From: RBG-16-34-14 sp963727535
GTDB lineage: Bacteria > Bacteroidota > Ignavibacteria > Ignavibacteriales > Ignavibacteriaceae
NCBI GenBank assembly: GCA_963727535.1
Contig: CAVSGR010000006.1
Span: forward strand, 868,001-932,000
DNA length: 64,000 nt
Direction: 5' to 3'
Position 1 is the first letter of the stretch; each line of letters begins with the position of its first letter. The position numbers and the translations under genes were made by a program. A model generated the notes under the pieces. The model was not told where the DNA came from and did not search any database. It saw nothing but the letters and a program-made list of their open reading frames with translations. Of the stretch, positions 16,621 through 25,584 are shown in pieces.

Positions 16621-17463
16621 TTAAGCAAACTTTCCCGATTGATAATCAATCATTGCCTGTTTTATTTCTGCTTCGGTATTCATTACAAAGGGACCATAAG
16701 AAACAACGGGCTCGTTAAAAGGCTTTCCGTGGCAAAAAATTAATACTGAATCTTCAAATGCTTCAATATTTATTTCATCTTCATCATTTTCGAATTCAAC
16801 TAAGTTAAGTTTTTCAACCGTCGAGTTATTAACTTTTATTTTTCCTTTAACGACGTACAAAAGAATATTCCTTTCTTTATCGACATTGATTTTTAATTTA
16901 CTGCCTTGCTTAAATTCAATAAAAGAAGTAAGAATATCTGTTAAAGAATCAATCGGACCTTTTTCATTATCCCAATTACCTGTTACAAGATTTACAGTAA
17001 TTTTTCCATCATCAAAATTCAGTTTTGTGATTTTATCTTTTTGCAAACCGATATATTTCGGCGGTGTCATCTTTAATTTTGAAGGAAGATTAATCCATAA
17101 CTGAAGTACTTCTTCAATTCCACCATTTTTTTTGAAATCATCAGAAGAATTTTCCGAATGAACAATTCCTTTCCCGGCTGTCATCCATTGGACCCCACCG
17201 GACGTTATTATACTTTTGCCACCACTTGAATCTGTATGAACTACATCGCCCTGTAAAATAAAAGTTAAAGTTTCAAATCCTCTATGGGGATGGGGACCGA
17301 AGGGAAGTCCACTATTGTTTGGAGAAAACTCCTGTGGACCGTGATGATTTAATAAGAGAAAAGGATCAATCTGATCTATTTCCCTGTTTGGAAATGCTCT
17401 GAAAGTAGATAAACCTTCCATTGGTTCATCGATTGCTTTGTGTATTTTTTTTATGCTACGCAT
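16621..17463 (-). CDS. Pirin family protein
   Basis: This 280-residue bicupin protein carries the pirin metal-site residues His-x-His (HPHRGFETLTF, about residues 58-68) and the following His and Glu (GIVHSE, about 100-105). Pirins bind Fe(II), and some oxidise quercetin or act as redox-sensing regulators. The C-terminal cupin lacks metal ligands, as in other members. It is transcribed leftward and followed by the DUF6998-like gene with a four-base gap. About 100 bases separate it from the YdeI-like gene; that gap is filled with short A/T-rich imperfect repeats of the form AAATCCGCAATCCGAAATT. Confidence 0.9.
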   Translation of the reverse strand: MRSIKKIHKAIDEPMEGLSTFRAFPNREIDQIDPFLLLNHHGPQEFSPNNSGLPFGPHPHRGFETLTFILQGDVVHTDSSGGKSIITSGGVQWMTAGKGIVHSENSSDDFKKNGGIEEVLQLWINLPSKLKMTPPKYIGLQKDKITKLNFDDGKITVNLVTGNWDNEKGPIDSLTDILTSFIEFKQGSKLKINVDKERNILLYVVKGKIKVNNSTVEKLNLVEFENDEDEINIEAFEDSVLIFCHGKPFNEPVVSYGPFVMNTEAEIKQAMIDYQSGKFA

Positions 17464-17563
17464 TTTTGTCCATTTCCTATTCCTGATTCCGGATGCCTGA
17501 TAAAAATTTGAAATCCAAAATCGTAAATCATAACTCCGAAGTTCAAAATCCGCAATCCGAAAT

Positions 17564-18178
17564 TCACTTCATGTATTTCCAGTTTCTAGGTTTGCCTTCA
17601 GCCATCCATTCGATTGCTGTTTCTATTCTTTTATTTTTTGTTTCGTCTGTCTTTGCTTCGGTTATCCATTCAACATATTCTTTTTTATGAGAGTAACTGA
17701 AATTATTAAATGTGTCAAACGCCTTTTTGTTTTTCTTTATTGACTTGATTAGATAATCGGGAATTACCAATTCGACTTTTGGCTTTTTAGGTTTTGAAGT
17801 TAGTTTGATTCCTTCATCATTAATCTTTTTTGCCTGTTTAATAAAATCAATAATTACTTTATCGGGTGGCAAATCTTTTAAGCTTGTTATCCTGCCAAGA
17901 TTTCCCATTGCATCGCCGCCTTTATTAGATATATTCTGCAAATATCCTTTCGGGTCTTTTATCAATTTGTATTTCCAGAACCCAAACGTGGCATGTTCCT
18001 TAAAACTTGCAAAGTTGCAGAAAGGTCCTTTATAATCGAAAAACGGCATACCCCATTTAATTGTTTCTTCAACATCAGGATTTCCTTTGTGAATTAATTC
18101 TCTAAGCTTTTTCAAAATTGGTTTTGCAAAAGGCTGAGCTTTTTCTATATAGGCATCAATGCGTTTGTCTTTTTCCAT
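17564..18178 (-). CDS. YdeI/DUF1801-type protein
   Basis: This 204-residue cytoplasmic protein has an N-terminal DUF1801-like fold (residues 10-120, with VEETIKWGMPFF and KEHATFGFWK) and a C-terminal YdeI/OmpD-associated segment (about 135-200, IPDYLIKSIKKNKKAF, FSYSHKKEYVEWI, KRIETAIEWMAEG). Members are linked to bacteriocin protection or polymyxin tolerance in some bacteria, but the biochemical role is unknown. It lies 15 bases after the VOC gene stop and so is probably co-transcribed with it. The DUF1801 fold is related to the ligand-binding class of START-like proteins. That similarity does not reveal the ligand. Confidence 0.82.
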   Translation of the reverse strand: MEKDKRIDAYIEKAQPFAKPILKKLRELIHKGNPDVEETIKWGMPFFDYKGPFCNFASFKEHATFGFWKYKLIKDPKGYLQNISNKGGDAMGNLGRITSLKDLPPDKVIIDFIKQAKKINDEGIKLTSKPKKPKVELVIPDYLIKSIKKNKKAFDTFNNFSYSHKKEYVEWITEAKTDETKNKRIETAIEWMAEGKPRNWKYMK

Positions 18179-18193
18179 TTTCTTTATCCAATT

Positions 18194-18580
18194 TTATTTT
18201 CTTGAATGAATTGCAATCCTGTTTCCTTCAGTATCTGTAAATAATCCCATATAACCAATATCTTCAGAGATAAGTTTCTTTTCCATCAGAACTTTACCTC
18301 CGGCAGATTCAACTTTGGAAAGCTCAGTACTCAAATCTCCAGATTGAGCTGTAAAATAAATTAAAACGCCATCAGTTGAGGGTTTATAAAAATCTTTGTG
18401 ATAAACTAGCGAGCCGGAAGAACCGGGAACGTCTGCGAAAGGAAACCATCCCATTATAAGATCGCCTAAATTTTGTTTTTGTATTTTGGTACTTAAGACG
18501 GTTTCATAGAACTTAATCGCTCTATCAATATCTGTAACTGGAATTTCAAACCAGCCAACTACATTTCTTTGTGGTTCCAT
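18194..18580 (-). CDS. VOC (glyoxalase/bleomycin resistance) family protein
   Basis: This 128-residue protein has the paired beta-alpha-beta-beta-beta repeats of the VOC superfamily: GWFEIPVTDIDRAIKFYETV at the start and VYFTAQSGD/LFTDTEGNRIAIHS at the end. Metal ligands of true glyoxalase I are not all evident, so the activity could be a dioxygenase, epimerase or binding role. The start at 18580 is chosen for the GGAG located seven bases upstream. It leads a two-gene leftward unit with the YdeI-like gene and lies 257 bases from oxyR, divergently. Confidence 0.82.
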   Translation of the reverse strand: MEPQRNVVGWFEIPVTDIDRAIKFYETVLSTKIQKQNLGDLIMGWFPFADVPGSSGSLVYHKDFYKPSTDGVLIYFTAQSGDLSTELSKVESAGGKVLMEKKLISEDIGYMGLFTDTEGNRIAIHSRK

Positions 18581-18682
18581 TTTAATCTCCAATTAGTTTT
18601 TTCTTAGGAAGAATGACGATTGATTATAAAACATATAAAAATGAATGAAGATTTTCAAGAATGAATAAAAAGGCATAAAAAA

Positions 18683-18710
18683 AGTTGTCAGTCTTTTCAG
18701 ACTGACAACT
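18683..18710. repeat. Perfect 12-bp-stem hairpin with TTTT-type tract on minus strand
   Basis: AGTTGTCAGTCT at 18683-18694, loop TTTC, and its exact complement at 18699-18710. Reading leftward, the stem is followed by seven T residues, so it has the form of an intrinsic terminator for minus-strand RNA. It sits in the divergent gap between the VOC gene and oxyR, where no leftward gene ends, so it more likely shields that gap from antisense transcription or belongs to the TGTCAGTC repeat family also seen at 31854. Confidence 0.6.
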
Positions 18711-18803
18711 ACCACCTTTGAAGCTAACCTTTGACGAAAAACCTGTTTGAATTATCTTATAAATTTCTGGAACTAAAATTCACAATTGATTATTATAAAT
18801 CAA

Positions 18804-18839
18804 ATCGATATTTTCTATCTTATTATAGACAAAATCTAT
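18804..18839. promoter_or_regulatory. Probable OxyR-binding site overlapping the oxyR start
   Basis: The OxyR consensus is four ATAG/CTAT-type quarter sites. Here ATCG (18804), CTAT (18815), ATAG (18825) and CTAT (18836) follow each other with spacings 7, 6 and 7. The last quarter site covers the oxyR start codon. Three of four quarter sites are perfect. I infer negative autoregulation, as known for E. coli OxyR, though binding has not been shown here. Confidence 0.5.
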
Positions 18840-19770
18840 GAATTTACAACAGTTAGAATATATAGTCGCTGTAGATACCAACAGGCATTTTGCAAAGGCT
18901 GCCGAAAAATCTTTTGTAACCCAGGCAACTTTAAGTATGATGATCAAAAAACTTGAAGATGAACTTGGAATAAAAATATTTGATCGCAGTAAACAGCCGG
19001 TTACACCCACTAAAGAAGGCGAAGAATTTATTGTAAGAGCTAAACAGGTTCTTGCTGAAGTAAAACGTTTAAAAGATTTTGCAGAAGAAGTTAAGGGAGA
19101 AGTAACCGGAAACATTCATTTAGGAATTATTCCAACTTTAGCACCTTATCTTTTGCCTATCTTCTTAAAAAATTTTATAAAGAAATATCCACGGTTAAAT
19201 ATCTTTATTAAAGAATTAATTACTGAAGATATAATTGATCATATTAAAAAAGGAGAACTTGACCTGGGCTTGGTTGCAACACCATTGAACGAACCTTCCA
19301 TAAAAGAATATCCTTTGTTCTATGAAGAATTTTTTGCTTACAGCGCTCAGGGAGAAAATCTTCCCTGGAAAAAATATCTTTTACCTCAAATGATTGATCT
19401 TAGGCGACTTTGGTTATTGGAAGAAGGACATTGCTTTAGAAGCCAGGTTTTGAATTTGTGTGAGTTAAAAAAGAAAGATGTAGAAAATGAAAATCTTCAT
19501 TATGAAGCCGGAAGTATTGAAACTCTCATCAATCTTGTTGATAAATACCAGGGAATAACAATCATTCCTCATCTTGCTGTATTAAATCTTAAACAATCAC
19601 AAAGAAAAAAAATAAGAGAGTTTGCGAATCCGAAACCGGTAAGAGAGATAAGTATTATTGCCGGAAGCAATTTTGCAAGGACTAAAATTCTGGAGAAACT
19701 AAAGGAAGAAATTTTAACTAAAATTCCAATTCCAGCATTAATAAAAAACAAAAATATATTGGAGATTTAA
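18838..19770 (+). CDS. oxyR: Hydrogen peroxide-sensing regulator OxyR (LysR family)
   Basis: This 310-residue LysR-type regulator has an N-terminal winged helix-turn-helix (1-60, HFAKAAEKSFVTQATLSMMI) and a C-terminal sensor domain. Cys199 and Cys208 (GHCFRSQVLNLC) stand at exactly the E. coli OxyR positions and spacing, so the peroxide-driven disulfide switch should work. It would activate catalase, peroxiredoxin or Dps genes, none of which is adjacent. The start codon is standard for the family (MNLQQLEYI). A probable OxyR box overlaps the start. It converges on a Yip1-type gene across a repeat-bearing gap. Confidence 0.93.
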   Translation: MNLQQLEYIVAVDTNRHFAKAAEKSFVTQATLSMMIKKLEDELGIKIFDRSKQPVTPTKEGEEFIVRAKQVLAEVKRLKDFAEEVKGEVTGNIHLGIIPTLAPYLLPIFLKNFIKKYPRLNIFIKELITEDIIDHIKKGELDLGLVATPLNEPSIKEYPLFYEEFFAYSAQGENLPWKKYLLPQMIDLRRLWLLEEGHCFRSQVLNLCELKKKDVENENLHYEAGSIETLINLVDKYQGITIIPHLAVLNLKQSQRKKIREFANPKPVREISIIAGSNFARTKILEKLKEEILTKIPIPALIKNKNILEI

Positions 19771-19794
19771 CGTTTGAAAACTAAAATTTGTCTG

Positions 19795-19880
19795 TCTGAG
19801 CTTGTCGAAGACTAACACCTTAAATTGTATTCACACTTCGACCTGCCTACCGGCAGGCAGGCAGGCTCAGTGTGACAGAG
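19795..19880. repeat. Intergenic repeat with TGAGCTTGTCGAAG core and GC-rich hairpin
   Basis: The gap between the convergent oxyR and Yip1-type genes holds TGAGCTTGTCGAAG (from 19798), then a hairpin whose outer arms are TCACAC (19831-19836) and GTGTGA (19870-19875) around TTCGA, CCTGCC, CCGGCAGG and iterated GGCAGGCAGG. The same core recurs at 31835-31875. It probably acts as a two-way terminator and is one of the dispersed palindromic repeats common in this lineage. Confidence 0.6.
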
Positions 19881-19901
19881 AAAATATTTTTAGTACGACT
19901 C

Positions 19902-20729
19902 TTACATACTCGATAAGAAACTAAGGAACGGTACTATCTTCCCGATTCCCCAAAACAAAAATGAACCAAGTATCCAGACTGCGAAAACCATGATAAAATA
20001 TTTAGTCATACTGTCTGACTTAAACATTTTAGCAAGTCCGATACTAATTATTGAATAAGCCCAGATTGAGAACGGATCGATCTTACCTAGTATAAATCCA
20101 ATAAATGTTGATTTATCAATATCGGCAAGTGCGGCGATACTTAGTCCGCTTAATAATCTTCCGAAAGTCATTGCAAGAATCGCAGCAAGAACAACTTGTA
20201 TTATCACTATGTAAGAAGTAATGCCGCTTGCAACAAGGACGGATGTATATCCACCATCACCTTTAAAAGCAAATTTCGCAAACAAGAAGTATACAAGCGC
20301 AACGAGGAATAAATAGATAAATCCTACTAAGAAGATTCCAACTGTTTGAAGTATAATGCCCACAGGTCCACGTCCCAATGCCATTCTTTCTCTTGCCTTT
20401 TCCAATTGTTCGTCAGCCTGCTCACGTGTCATCTGTCCCTTAGCAACCATCTGGTCAAAAGTTTTTTCTATTTGCTGCATTTGTTTTTGTTGTGCCTGGT
20501 AATAAATTTCTTTGTTGCTCATGACTAAAATTTGTGTAATTGCAACAACAACCAGTAGAATTAAAACAGGCAAAAACCAGTCGATAGTTTTAACCGGAAA
20601 CTTTGCAATCTTTTCAAATGTCGATGAAGGCTCAGTAAAGATGCCAATCATTTTATCTGAGTGGGAAAGTTCCTCTTCCGGTTCCGCCGGAGTTTCTGTG
20701 GTTCCAGAATTCTGTTCAATATCATCCAT
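19902..20729 (-). CDS. Yip1 domain membrane protein
   Basis: This 275-residue membrane protein starts with an acidic cytoplasmic segment (about 1-45, Glu/Pro/Thr rich), then shows five hydrophobic spans (about 50-70, 125-150, 165-190, 200-225 and 240-270). The span pattern and the linker (GIFTEPSSTFEKIAKFPVK) match bacterial Yip1-family proteins, whose role is unknown. The charged stretch of about 50 residues between the first two spans (QQKQMQQIEKTFDQMV) is likely a coiled coil. It is monocistronic and leftward, with 279 bases of AT-rich DNA, in which I see nothing definite, before tryptophanase. Confidence 0.75.
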   Translation of the reverse strand: MDDIEQNSGTTETPAEPEEELSHSDKMIGIFTEPSSTFEKIAKFPVKTIDWFLPVLILLVVVAITQILVMSNKEIYYQAQQKQMQQIEKTFDQMVAKGQMTREQADEQLEKARERMALGRGPVGIILQTVGIFLVGFIYLFLVALVYFLFAKFAFKGDGGYTSVLVASGITSYIVIIQVVLAAILAMTFGRLLSGLSIAALADIDKSTFIGFILGKIDPFSIWAYSIISIGLAKMFKSDSMTKYFIMVFAVWILGSFLFWGIGKIVPFLSFLSSM

Positions 20730-21008
20730 TATAGTGACTCCCTAAATATTTTTGAGGTAAGTGATGTTAAAAATTATTTATACTTTGTTCAAAAGGCAAG
20801 AAAAAGTTTATATGGGAGATGGATGATGGAAAATGGTAGATGTAAGATGGGGGAAAAGTTAATGTTAAAATTGTTTAAGATTAAAGATTATTAACAATTA
20901 GTAATCAATTTAAACAATTGATTGACTATCGAATGACAATGAATGATTTTTCAACTTTAACTAAAGTATTTGTTAAATTTAGGTTAAATTTTAATAGAAG
21001 TATCCGAA

Positions 21009-22388
21009 ATGAAAACTAAAACGATAATTGAACCTTTCAAAATAAAATCTGTTGAGCCGATAAAATTTACAACTAAAGAAGAAAGAGAAAAGATTTTAAA
21101 AGATGCTGGCTATAATCCTTTTCTTATTCATGCCGATGATGTTTTAATTGATCTTTTAACTGACAGCGGAACTTCTGCGATGAGTTCTAAACAGTGGGCA
21201 GGAATTATGGATGGCGATGAATCCTATGCCGGTTCAAAAAGTTTTTTCAGGTTTGAAGCTGCTGTAAATAAAATTACAGGAATGAAAAATATTATTCCAA
21301 CTCACCAGGGAAGAGCTTCGGAAAAAATTCTTTTTACAATTGTCGGTGGTCCGGGGAAAAATATTCCAAATAATACTCACTTCGATACTACAAGAGCTAA
21401 TGTTGAATTCACAGGAGCAGAAGCTGTTGATCTTTTAAATGAACAAGGAAAACATCCTGAAATAAGAGCAGACTTTAAGGGAAATATGGATGTTGAAAAA
21501 CTTGAAGCATTTATTAAAGAAAAGGGTAAAGAGAATATTCCTGTTTGCATGCTGACAATTACAAACAATTCCGGCGGTGGTCAGCCAGTTTCAATGCAAA
21601 ATATAAAAGATGTAAAAGAAGTTTGTAAAAGATATGATATTCCTTTGTTTATCGATGCATGCCGTTTTGCCGAGAATTCTTTCTTCATAAAAAAGAGAGA
21701 AAAAGGATATGCAGATAAACCTTTACTCGAAATTGCACAGGAAATTTTCTCTTATGCTGACGGTGTAACAATGAGCGCCAAAAAAGATGGACTTGCAAAC
21801 ATTGGCGGTTTCCTTGCAATGAATGATCCGGAACTTGCGATGAAATGTAGAAATCTTTTAATTGTTACAGAAGGGTTTCCAACGTACGGTGGACTTGCAG
21901 GTCGCGACCTTGAAGCAATTGCACAGGGACTTGAAGAAGTTCTTGACGAAAATTATCTAAACTACAGAATCAGAAGTGTTGCATATCTTGGTGAAAAACT
22001 TGTCGAAGCCGGAGTTCCGATTATTGAACCTCCCGGTGGACATGCAATTTATATAGATGCAAAAAGATTTCTTCCAGATATTCCGCTGGAAGAATTTCCC
22101 GGTCAATCAATTGTTTGTGCTTTATATATAGAAGGCGGAATAAGGTCGGTTGAAATAGGAAGTGTAATGTTTGGCAAATATGATAAGAATGGAAAACTTA
22201 TTCCTCCGCCTATGGAACTTGTGAGGCTTGCAATTCCACGAAGAGTTTATACTCAAAGTCACATTGATTATGTTCTCGAAATTGTGCTTGAAGTATTTAA
22301 GAATCGGAAATCGCTCAAAGGCTATAAAATAATTTACGAAGCCCCAATGCTGAGACATTTTACTGCAAGATTTGAACAACTGAAATAA
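21009..22388 (+). CDS. tnaA: Tryptophanase
   Basis: This 459-residue PLP-dependent beta-eliminating lyase converts L-tryptophan to indole, pyruvate and ammonia. The Schiff-base lysine is in MSAKKDG (about 258-259). Two positions that separate tryptophanase from tyrosine phenol-lyase point to tryptophanase: Asp126 in HFDTTR (Thr in the phenol-lyase) and SVEIGS in place of the phenol-lyase Met-Glu-Arg-Gly. No tnaC-like leader or tnaB permease is adjacent, so regulation and uptake differ from E. coli. It stands alone ahead of the DUF4905/AMMECR1/MEMO operon, separated by an 89-base gap with repeat-like sequence (TCTGTGCTCTTGTGTCTCAG). Confidence 0.88.
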   Translation: MKTKTIIEPFKIKSVEPIKFTTKEEREKILKDAGYNPFLIHADDVLIDLLTDSGTSAMSSKQWAGIMDGDESYAGSKSFFRFEAAVNKITGMKNIIPTHQGRASEKILFTIVGGPGKNIPNNTHFDTTRANVEFTGAEAVDLLNEQGKHPEIRADFKGNMDVEKLEAFIKEKGKENIPVCMLTITNNSGGGQPVSMQNIKDVKEVCKRYDIPLFIDACRFAENSFFIKKREKGYADKPLLEIAQEIFSYADGVTMSAKKDGLANIGGFLAMNDPELAMKCRNLLIVTEGFPTYGGLAGRDLEAIAQGLEEVLDENYLNYRIRSVAYLGEKLVEAGVPIIEPPGGHAIYIDAKRFLPDIPLEEFPGQSIVCALYIEGGIRSVEIGSVMFGKYDKNGKLIPPPMELVRLAIPRRVYTQSHIDYVLEIVLEVFKNRKSLKGYKIIYEAPMLRHFTARFEQLK

Positions 22389-22477
22389 CTTAGTGAATCT
22401 CTGTGCTCTTGTGTCTCAGTGGTGACCTTTCTTATCACTAAGGCATTCAGGACACTCAGAATCACGAATGACACACT

Positions 22478-23305
22478 ATGAAAATCAAAAAATTATATTA
22501 CTACTCAAATAAAAAACAGGTATGGAGACTTCTTCCTACACAAACTGGTAAACTTGTTGTAGAAGAAAGAGACCCCGACACAAAAGAAGTTTTCTTCACT
22601 TGTCTTGATATTAAAACGGGGAAGAAAATATTAAACGACTTTCAGCTTGAAGAAAAATTTTGGGTCGGTATCGAGGAAATTTATAAAGATATAATTTGTT
22701 TCCACAAATTCAGGAAACCAGATATGCCCGGGCATCTTGGCATAATTGTCTTCGATATCAAAACAAAAAGCATTTTATGGGAAACGGATGAATACATATT
22801 TCTTTTTATTTATGATGATGAGCTTTATTGTTACCAGGAGAAATTCGAAGGAAGAAATTTTTATAAGCTCGATTACCTGACAGGAAAACTTCGTGCAAAG
22901 CTTGGTGAAGATGTTAACGAAGTAAATTCTTTAAGAGAGAAAAGACTTCCGGAAAATAATCTTGACTATCATTTTACAAAACAATTTAATCCTGATTCCG
23001 AAAATGAAGATGTAGTAAGAAATCATTTGGGTGATATTAAATCGAAAAATCTTGTTTCAGGTAAAATTGACTATATACACCATTCAGGAATATTATTTTA
23101 CAGCTTTCACGAAATACTTCACTCAGGTGAAGAAATGAATAATATTTTCAGGGCAGTTGATATTGAAACAGGAAAAGTTATTTTTGAAGAAGAATTGAAT
23201 AGAGGAATAAAGGTTTTTGTTCCCGATTCTTTTTTTATAGTAAATGATTTACTTTTTTTACTAAAAGAAAAAACCGGATTCATAACCTGTTCTATAAATA
23301 AGTAG
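22478..23305 (+). CDS. DUF4905-like protein
   Basis: This 275-residue soluble protein has no signal peptide. It is rich in beta-strand and aromatic residues and carries repeated blades such as VWRLLPTQTGKLVVEERD, FFTCLDIKTGKKI, IIVFDIKTKSILWETDEYIF and FRAVDIETGKVIFEEEL, which look like a PQQ-type beta-propeller. It matches what I recall of DUF4905, a Bacteroidota family without known function. It is followed by AMMECR1 with a 23-base gap, so it is likely the first gene of that operon. No active site is recognisable. Confidence 0.6.
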   Translation: MKIKKLYYYSNKKQVWRLLPTQTGKLVVEERDPDTKEVFFTCLDIKTGKKILNDFQLEEKFWVGIEEIYKDIICFHKFRKPDMPGHLGIIVFDIKTKSILWETDEYIFLFIYDDELYCYQEKFEGRNFYKLDYLTGKLRAKLGEDVNEVNSLREKRLPENNLDYHFTKQFNPDSENEDVVRNHLGDIKSKNLVSGKIDYIHHSGILFYSFHEILHSGEEMNNIFRAVDIETGKVIFEEELNRGIKVFVPDSFFIVNDLLFLLKEKTGFITCSINK

Positions 23306-23328
23306 AATTGCTTCCCAGGGAGAGCACC

Positions 23329-23883
23329 ATGGAATTGACAGAGAGAGAAAAAAAGGTGCTGTTATCAGCCGCCCGACAGTCAATTAAATCCTCTTTCGAG
23401 GATACGGAATTGCTTTCTCCGGATTATGATAAAAATCCAAACCTGAAATTACCTCACGGGGCTTTTGTAACATTAAAGATTGAAAACAAGTTGCGTGGAT
23501 GCATCGGTTACATTGTAACACAAATGACTTTGCTTGAAACTGTTCGTGAAGCTGCTAAACAGTCTGCATTCAGGGACCCGCGTTTTCCACCATTGATAGC
23601 TGAAGAACTTGATAAGATTGAAATTGAAATATCTGTTCTGTCACTGCCGCAAAAAATAAATGATTATGATGAAATTGTCATTGGCAAGCATGGTTTGATT
23701 CTTCAAAATGCAATGACGCATGCAGTTTTACTTCCACAAGTAGCGGTATCAAATGATTTTAGCAGGGAAGAATTCTTATCTGCACTTTGTGAAAAAGGAG
23801 GTTTGCAGCCGGACTATTGGCAGAAACATAAACTTAATTTAAAAGTTTTCACAGCCGCAATTTTTTCTGAAGAAGAGGAATAA
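23329..23883 (+). CDS. amrA: AMMECR1 domain protein (AmmeMemoRadiSam system protein A)
   Basis: This 184-residue AMMECR1 protein has the hallmark strand LRGCIGYI and the EIEISVLS region. The start at 23329 is chosen for GGGAG nine bases upstream. A longer TTG-initiated frame (23308) would lack a ribosome site. AMMECR1 proteins generally occur with MEMO and a radical SAM enzyme. Here MEMO follows directly (two-base gap), but no radical SAM partner lies nearby. The biochemical role of the system is unsettled. Confidence 0.9.
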   Translation: MELTEREKKVLLSAARQSIKSSFEDTELLSPDYDKNPNLKLPHGAFVTLKIENKLRGCIGYIVTQMTLLETVREAAKQSAFRDPRFPPLIAEELDKIEIEISVLSLPQKINDYDEIVIGKHGLILQNAMTHAVLLPQVAVSNDFSREEFLSALCEKGGLQPDYWQKHKLNLKVFTAAIFSEEEE

Positions 23884-23885
23884 GA

Positions 23886-24701
23886 ATGATTAGAAAACCT
23901 GCAGTTGCAGGACAATTTTATCCGGCATCAAAAAGTAAACTTGAAGCGGAAGTTAAAACACTTCTCTCGATTTCAGATTCTAAAAAATCTTTTGATAATA
24001 TTTTTGGTATTGTTTCGCCACACGCAGGATATATTTATTCAGGCAGAACAGCAGCTTATGGATTTAATCTTTTAAAAGATAAAGAGATTGAAACGGTAAT
24101 TATTATTTCTCCAAGCCACAGGGAATATTTTCCCGGAGTTTCTGTTTATGAAGGAGATGCTTATGAAACCCCTCTTGGAATTGTTGAGGTAAATAAAGAA
24201 ATTGTTCAAGAACTGACTGAAGATAGCAAAGTTATTTTTAAAGGAATAGAAGGACACAGGCAGGAACATGCGGTGGAAGTGCAAATTCCTTTTCTGCAGG
24301 TTGTTCTGAAAGATTTTAAAATCATTCCTATTGTTATCGGTGACCAGGGAGATATGTTTGTCAATGAACTGGTAGAAAAACTATCGCAGGTAATTGATGA
24401 TAAAACAGTGATCGTTGCCAGTTCCGATTTATCACATTACTATTCAGGTGATGAAGCAGATAAACTCGATTCAATTGTTGAAAAAAGAATTATTGATTTT
24501 GATTATGATAATCTGCAGAGAGATTTTAAAATGAAAAACTGTGAAGCTTGTGGTGCTGGAACGATTGTCTCAATGATGAAAGCGGCTGCAAAGTTGAACA
24601 AGATTAAATCAGAAGTCCTTTACAGAAATAATTCCGGTGATACATCGGGTGATTATAGCAGCGTGGTTGGTTATCTTTCAGCAGTAATTTATGGTGAATG
24701 A
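23886..24701 (+). CDS. amrB: MEMO1 family protein (AmmeMemoRadiSam system protein B)
   Basis: This 271-residue protein shows the MEMO fold of non-haem iron dioxygenases: RKPAVAGQFYP at the N-terminus, SPHAGYIYSG (His49 metal ligand), SPSHREYFPG, EHAVEVQIPFLQ, SSDLSHYY and GDTSGDYSSVVGYLS. Metal-binding His and Cys residues (His in PHAGY, His in SSDLSHY, Cys in ACGAG) are retained, so metal binding is likely. Human MEMO binds copper or iron, and the bacterial role is unknown. It is translationally linked to AMMECR1 (two-base gap) and to the next gene, whose frame begins immediately after its stop. Confidence 0.92.
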   Translation: MIRKPAVAGQFYPASKSKLEAEVKTLLSISDSKKSFDNIFGIVSPHAGYIYSGRTAAYGFNLLKDKEIETVIIISPSHREYFPGVSVYEGDAYETPLGIVEVNKEIVQELTEDSKVIFKGIEGHRQEHAVEVQIPFLQVVLKDFKIIPIVIGDQGDMFVNELVEKLSQVIDDKTVIVASSDLSHYYSGDEADKLDSIVEKRIIDFDYDNLQRDFKMKNCEACGAGTIVSMMKAAAKLNKIKSEVLYRNNSGDTSGDYSSVVGYLSAVIYGE

Positions 24702-25584
24702 TTGCTAACTAAACAATCCGACATAGCTATAATTGGTGCGGGAAAAATTGCATACTCGCTTACAGCTGCATTAATAAAATCCAATTATAAAGTTTCTTCT
24801 GTAATAAGTAAAAATAAAGCCTCAGCGGAAAAACTTGCAGAGAAATTCAAGATTCCTTTCAGATCTGATAAAATTAAATCACTAAAAAAAGTGAGCCAGG
24901 TATTTTTTCTCACAGTTCCTGATAATCAAATAGAAAAAACAGCACAAAGAACTTTCAAAGCTCGATTTAGATTTTCAGAACTCACTTTTTATTCATGTTT
25001 CCGGTGCGCTTGATATAAATGAATTAAAATTGCTCAGGAAAAAGAAAGCCAACATTGCTTCATTTCATATAATGCAGACTTTCCCATCCACAAAAGTCGT
25101 TGATATCGCTAATTGTTCAGTTGCAATCGAAGCAGAAAAAAAAGAAGTGAAGGATTTTCTAAACAAGCTTGCACTCGATCTTCATCTTAAACCATTCTTA
25201 TTAAAACCCGGTAATAAAATTTATTATCATCTTGCGGGAGTTTTTGCTTCAAACTTTCTTGTGGGAAATTTATTTTCTTCGGAAAAGATGTTTCGTCTAA
25301 GCAAAAAAGGAAAAGCAAACTTTAATGATATAATAAATTCGATTGTATATTCTACAATAAACAATGTTAAAGAATCAGGAGCTTCAAAAGCATTATCCGG
25401 TCCAATCGAAAGGGGAGATTACGAAACAATTGAAAAACATCTTAAAGCATTAAAGAAAAAAGATAAACAGCTTTATAAGAATTATATCATTCAGTCGTTA
25501 AATCTTCTTGAAGTTGTTGAAGAGAAAAATGGGAAGTTGAGTAAAGAGCAGAAGAGGATAAGGAATTTGTTGTCTTCTTTGTAG
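24702..25584 (+). pseudogene. Rossmann-fold/DUF2520 protein, split by a one-base insertion
   Basis: The first part (24702-25013) is an NAD(P)-binding Rossmann domain (IAIIGAGKIAYSLTAAL) and the second (25030-25584) is the DUF2520 helical domain (IASFHIMQTFPSTK, LAGVFASNFL). The frame breaks at about 24950 in AAAGAACTTTC. Removing one base restores LSKLDLDF followed by HVSGALDI, as in homologues. The family resembles ketopantoate reductase or pyrroline-5-carboxylate reductase-like folds, but its substrate is unknown. The start is TTG or just upstream, overlapping the MEMO stop. It is the last gene of the DUF4905-amrA-amrB operon and is functional if the insertion is an assembly error. Confidence 0.8.
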
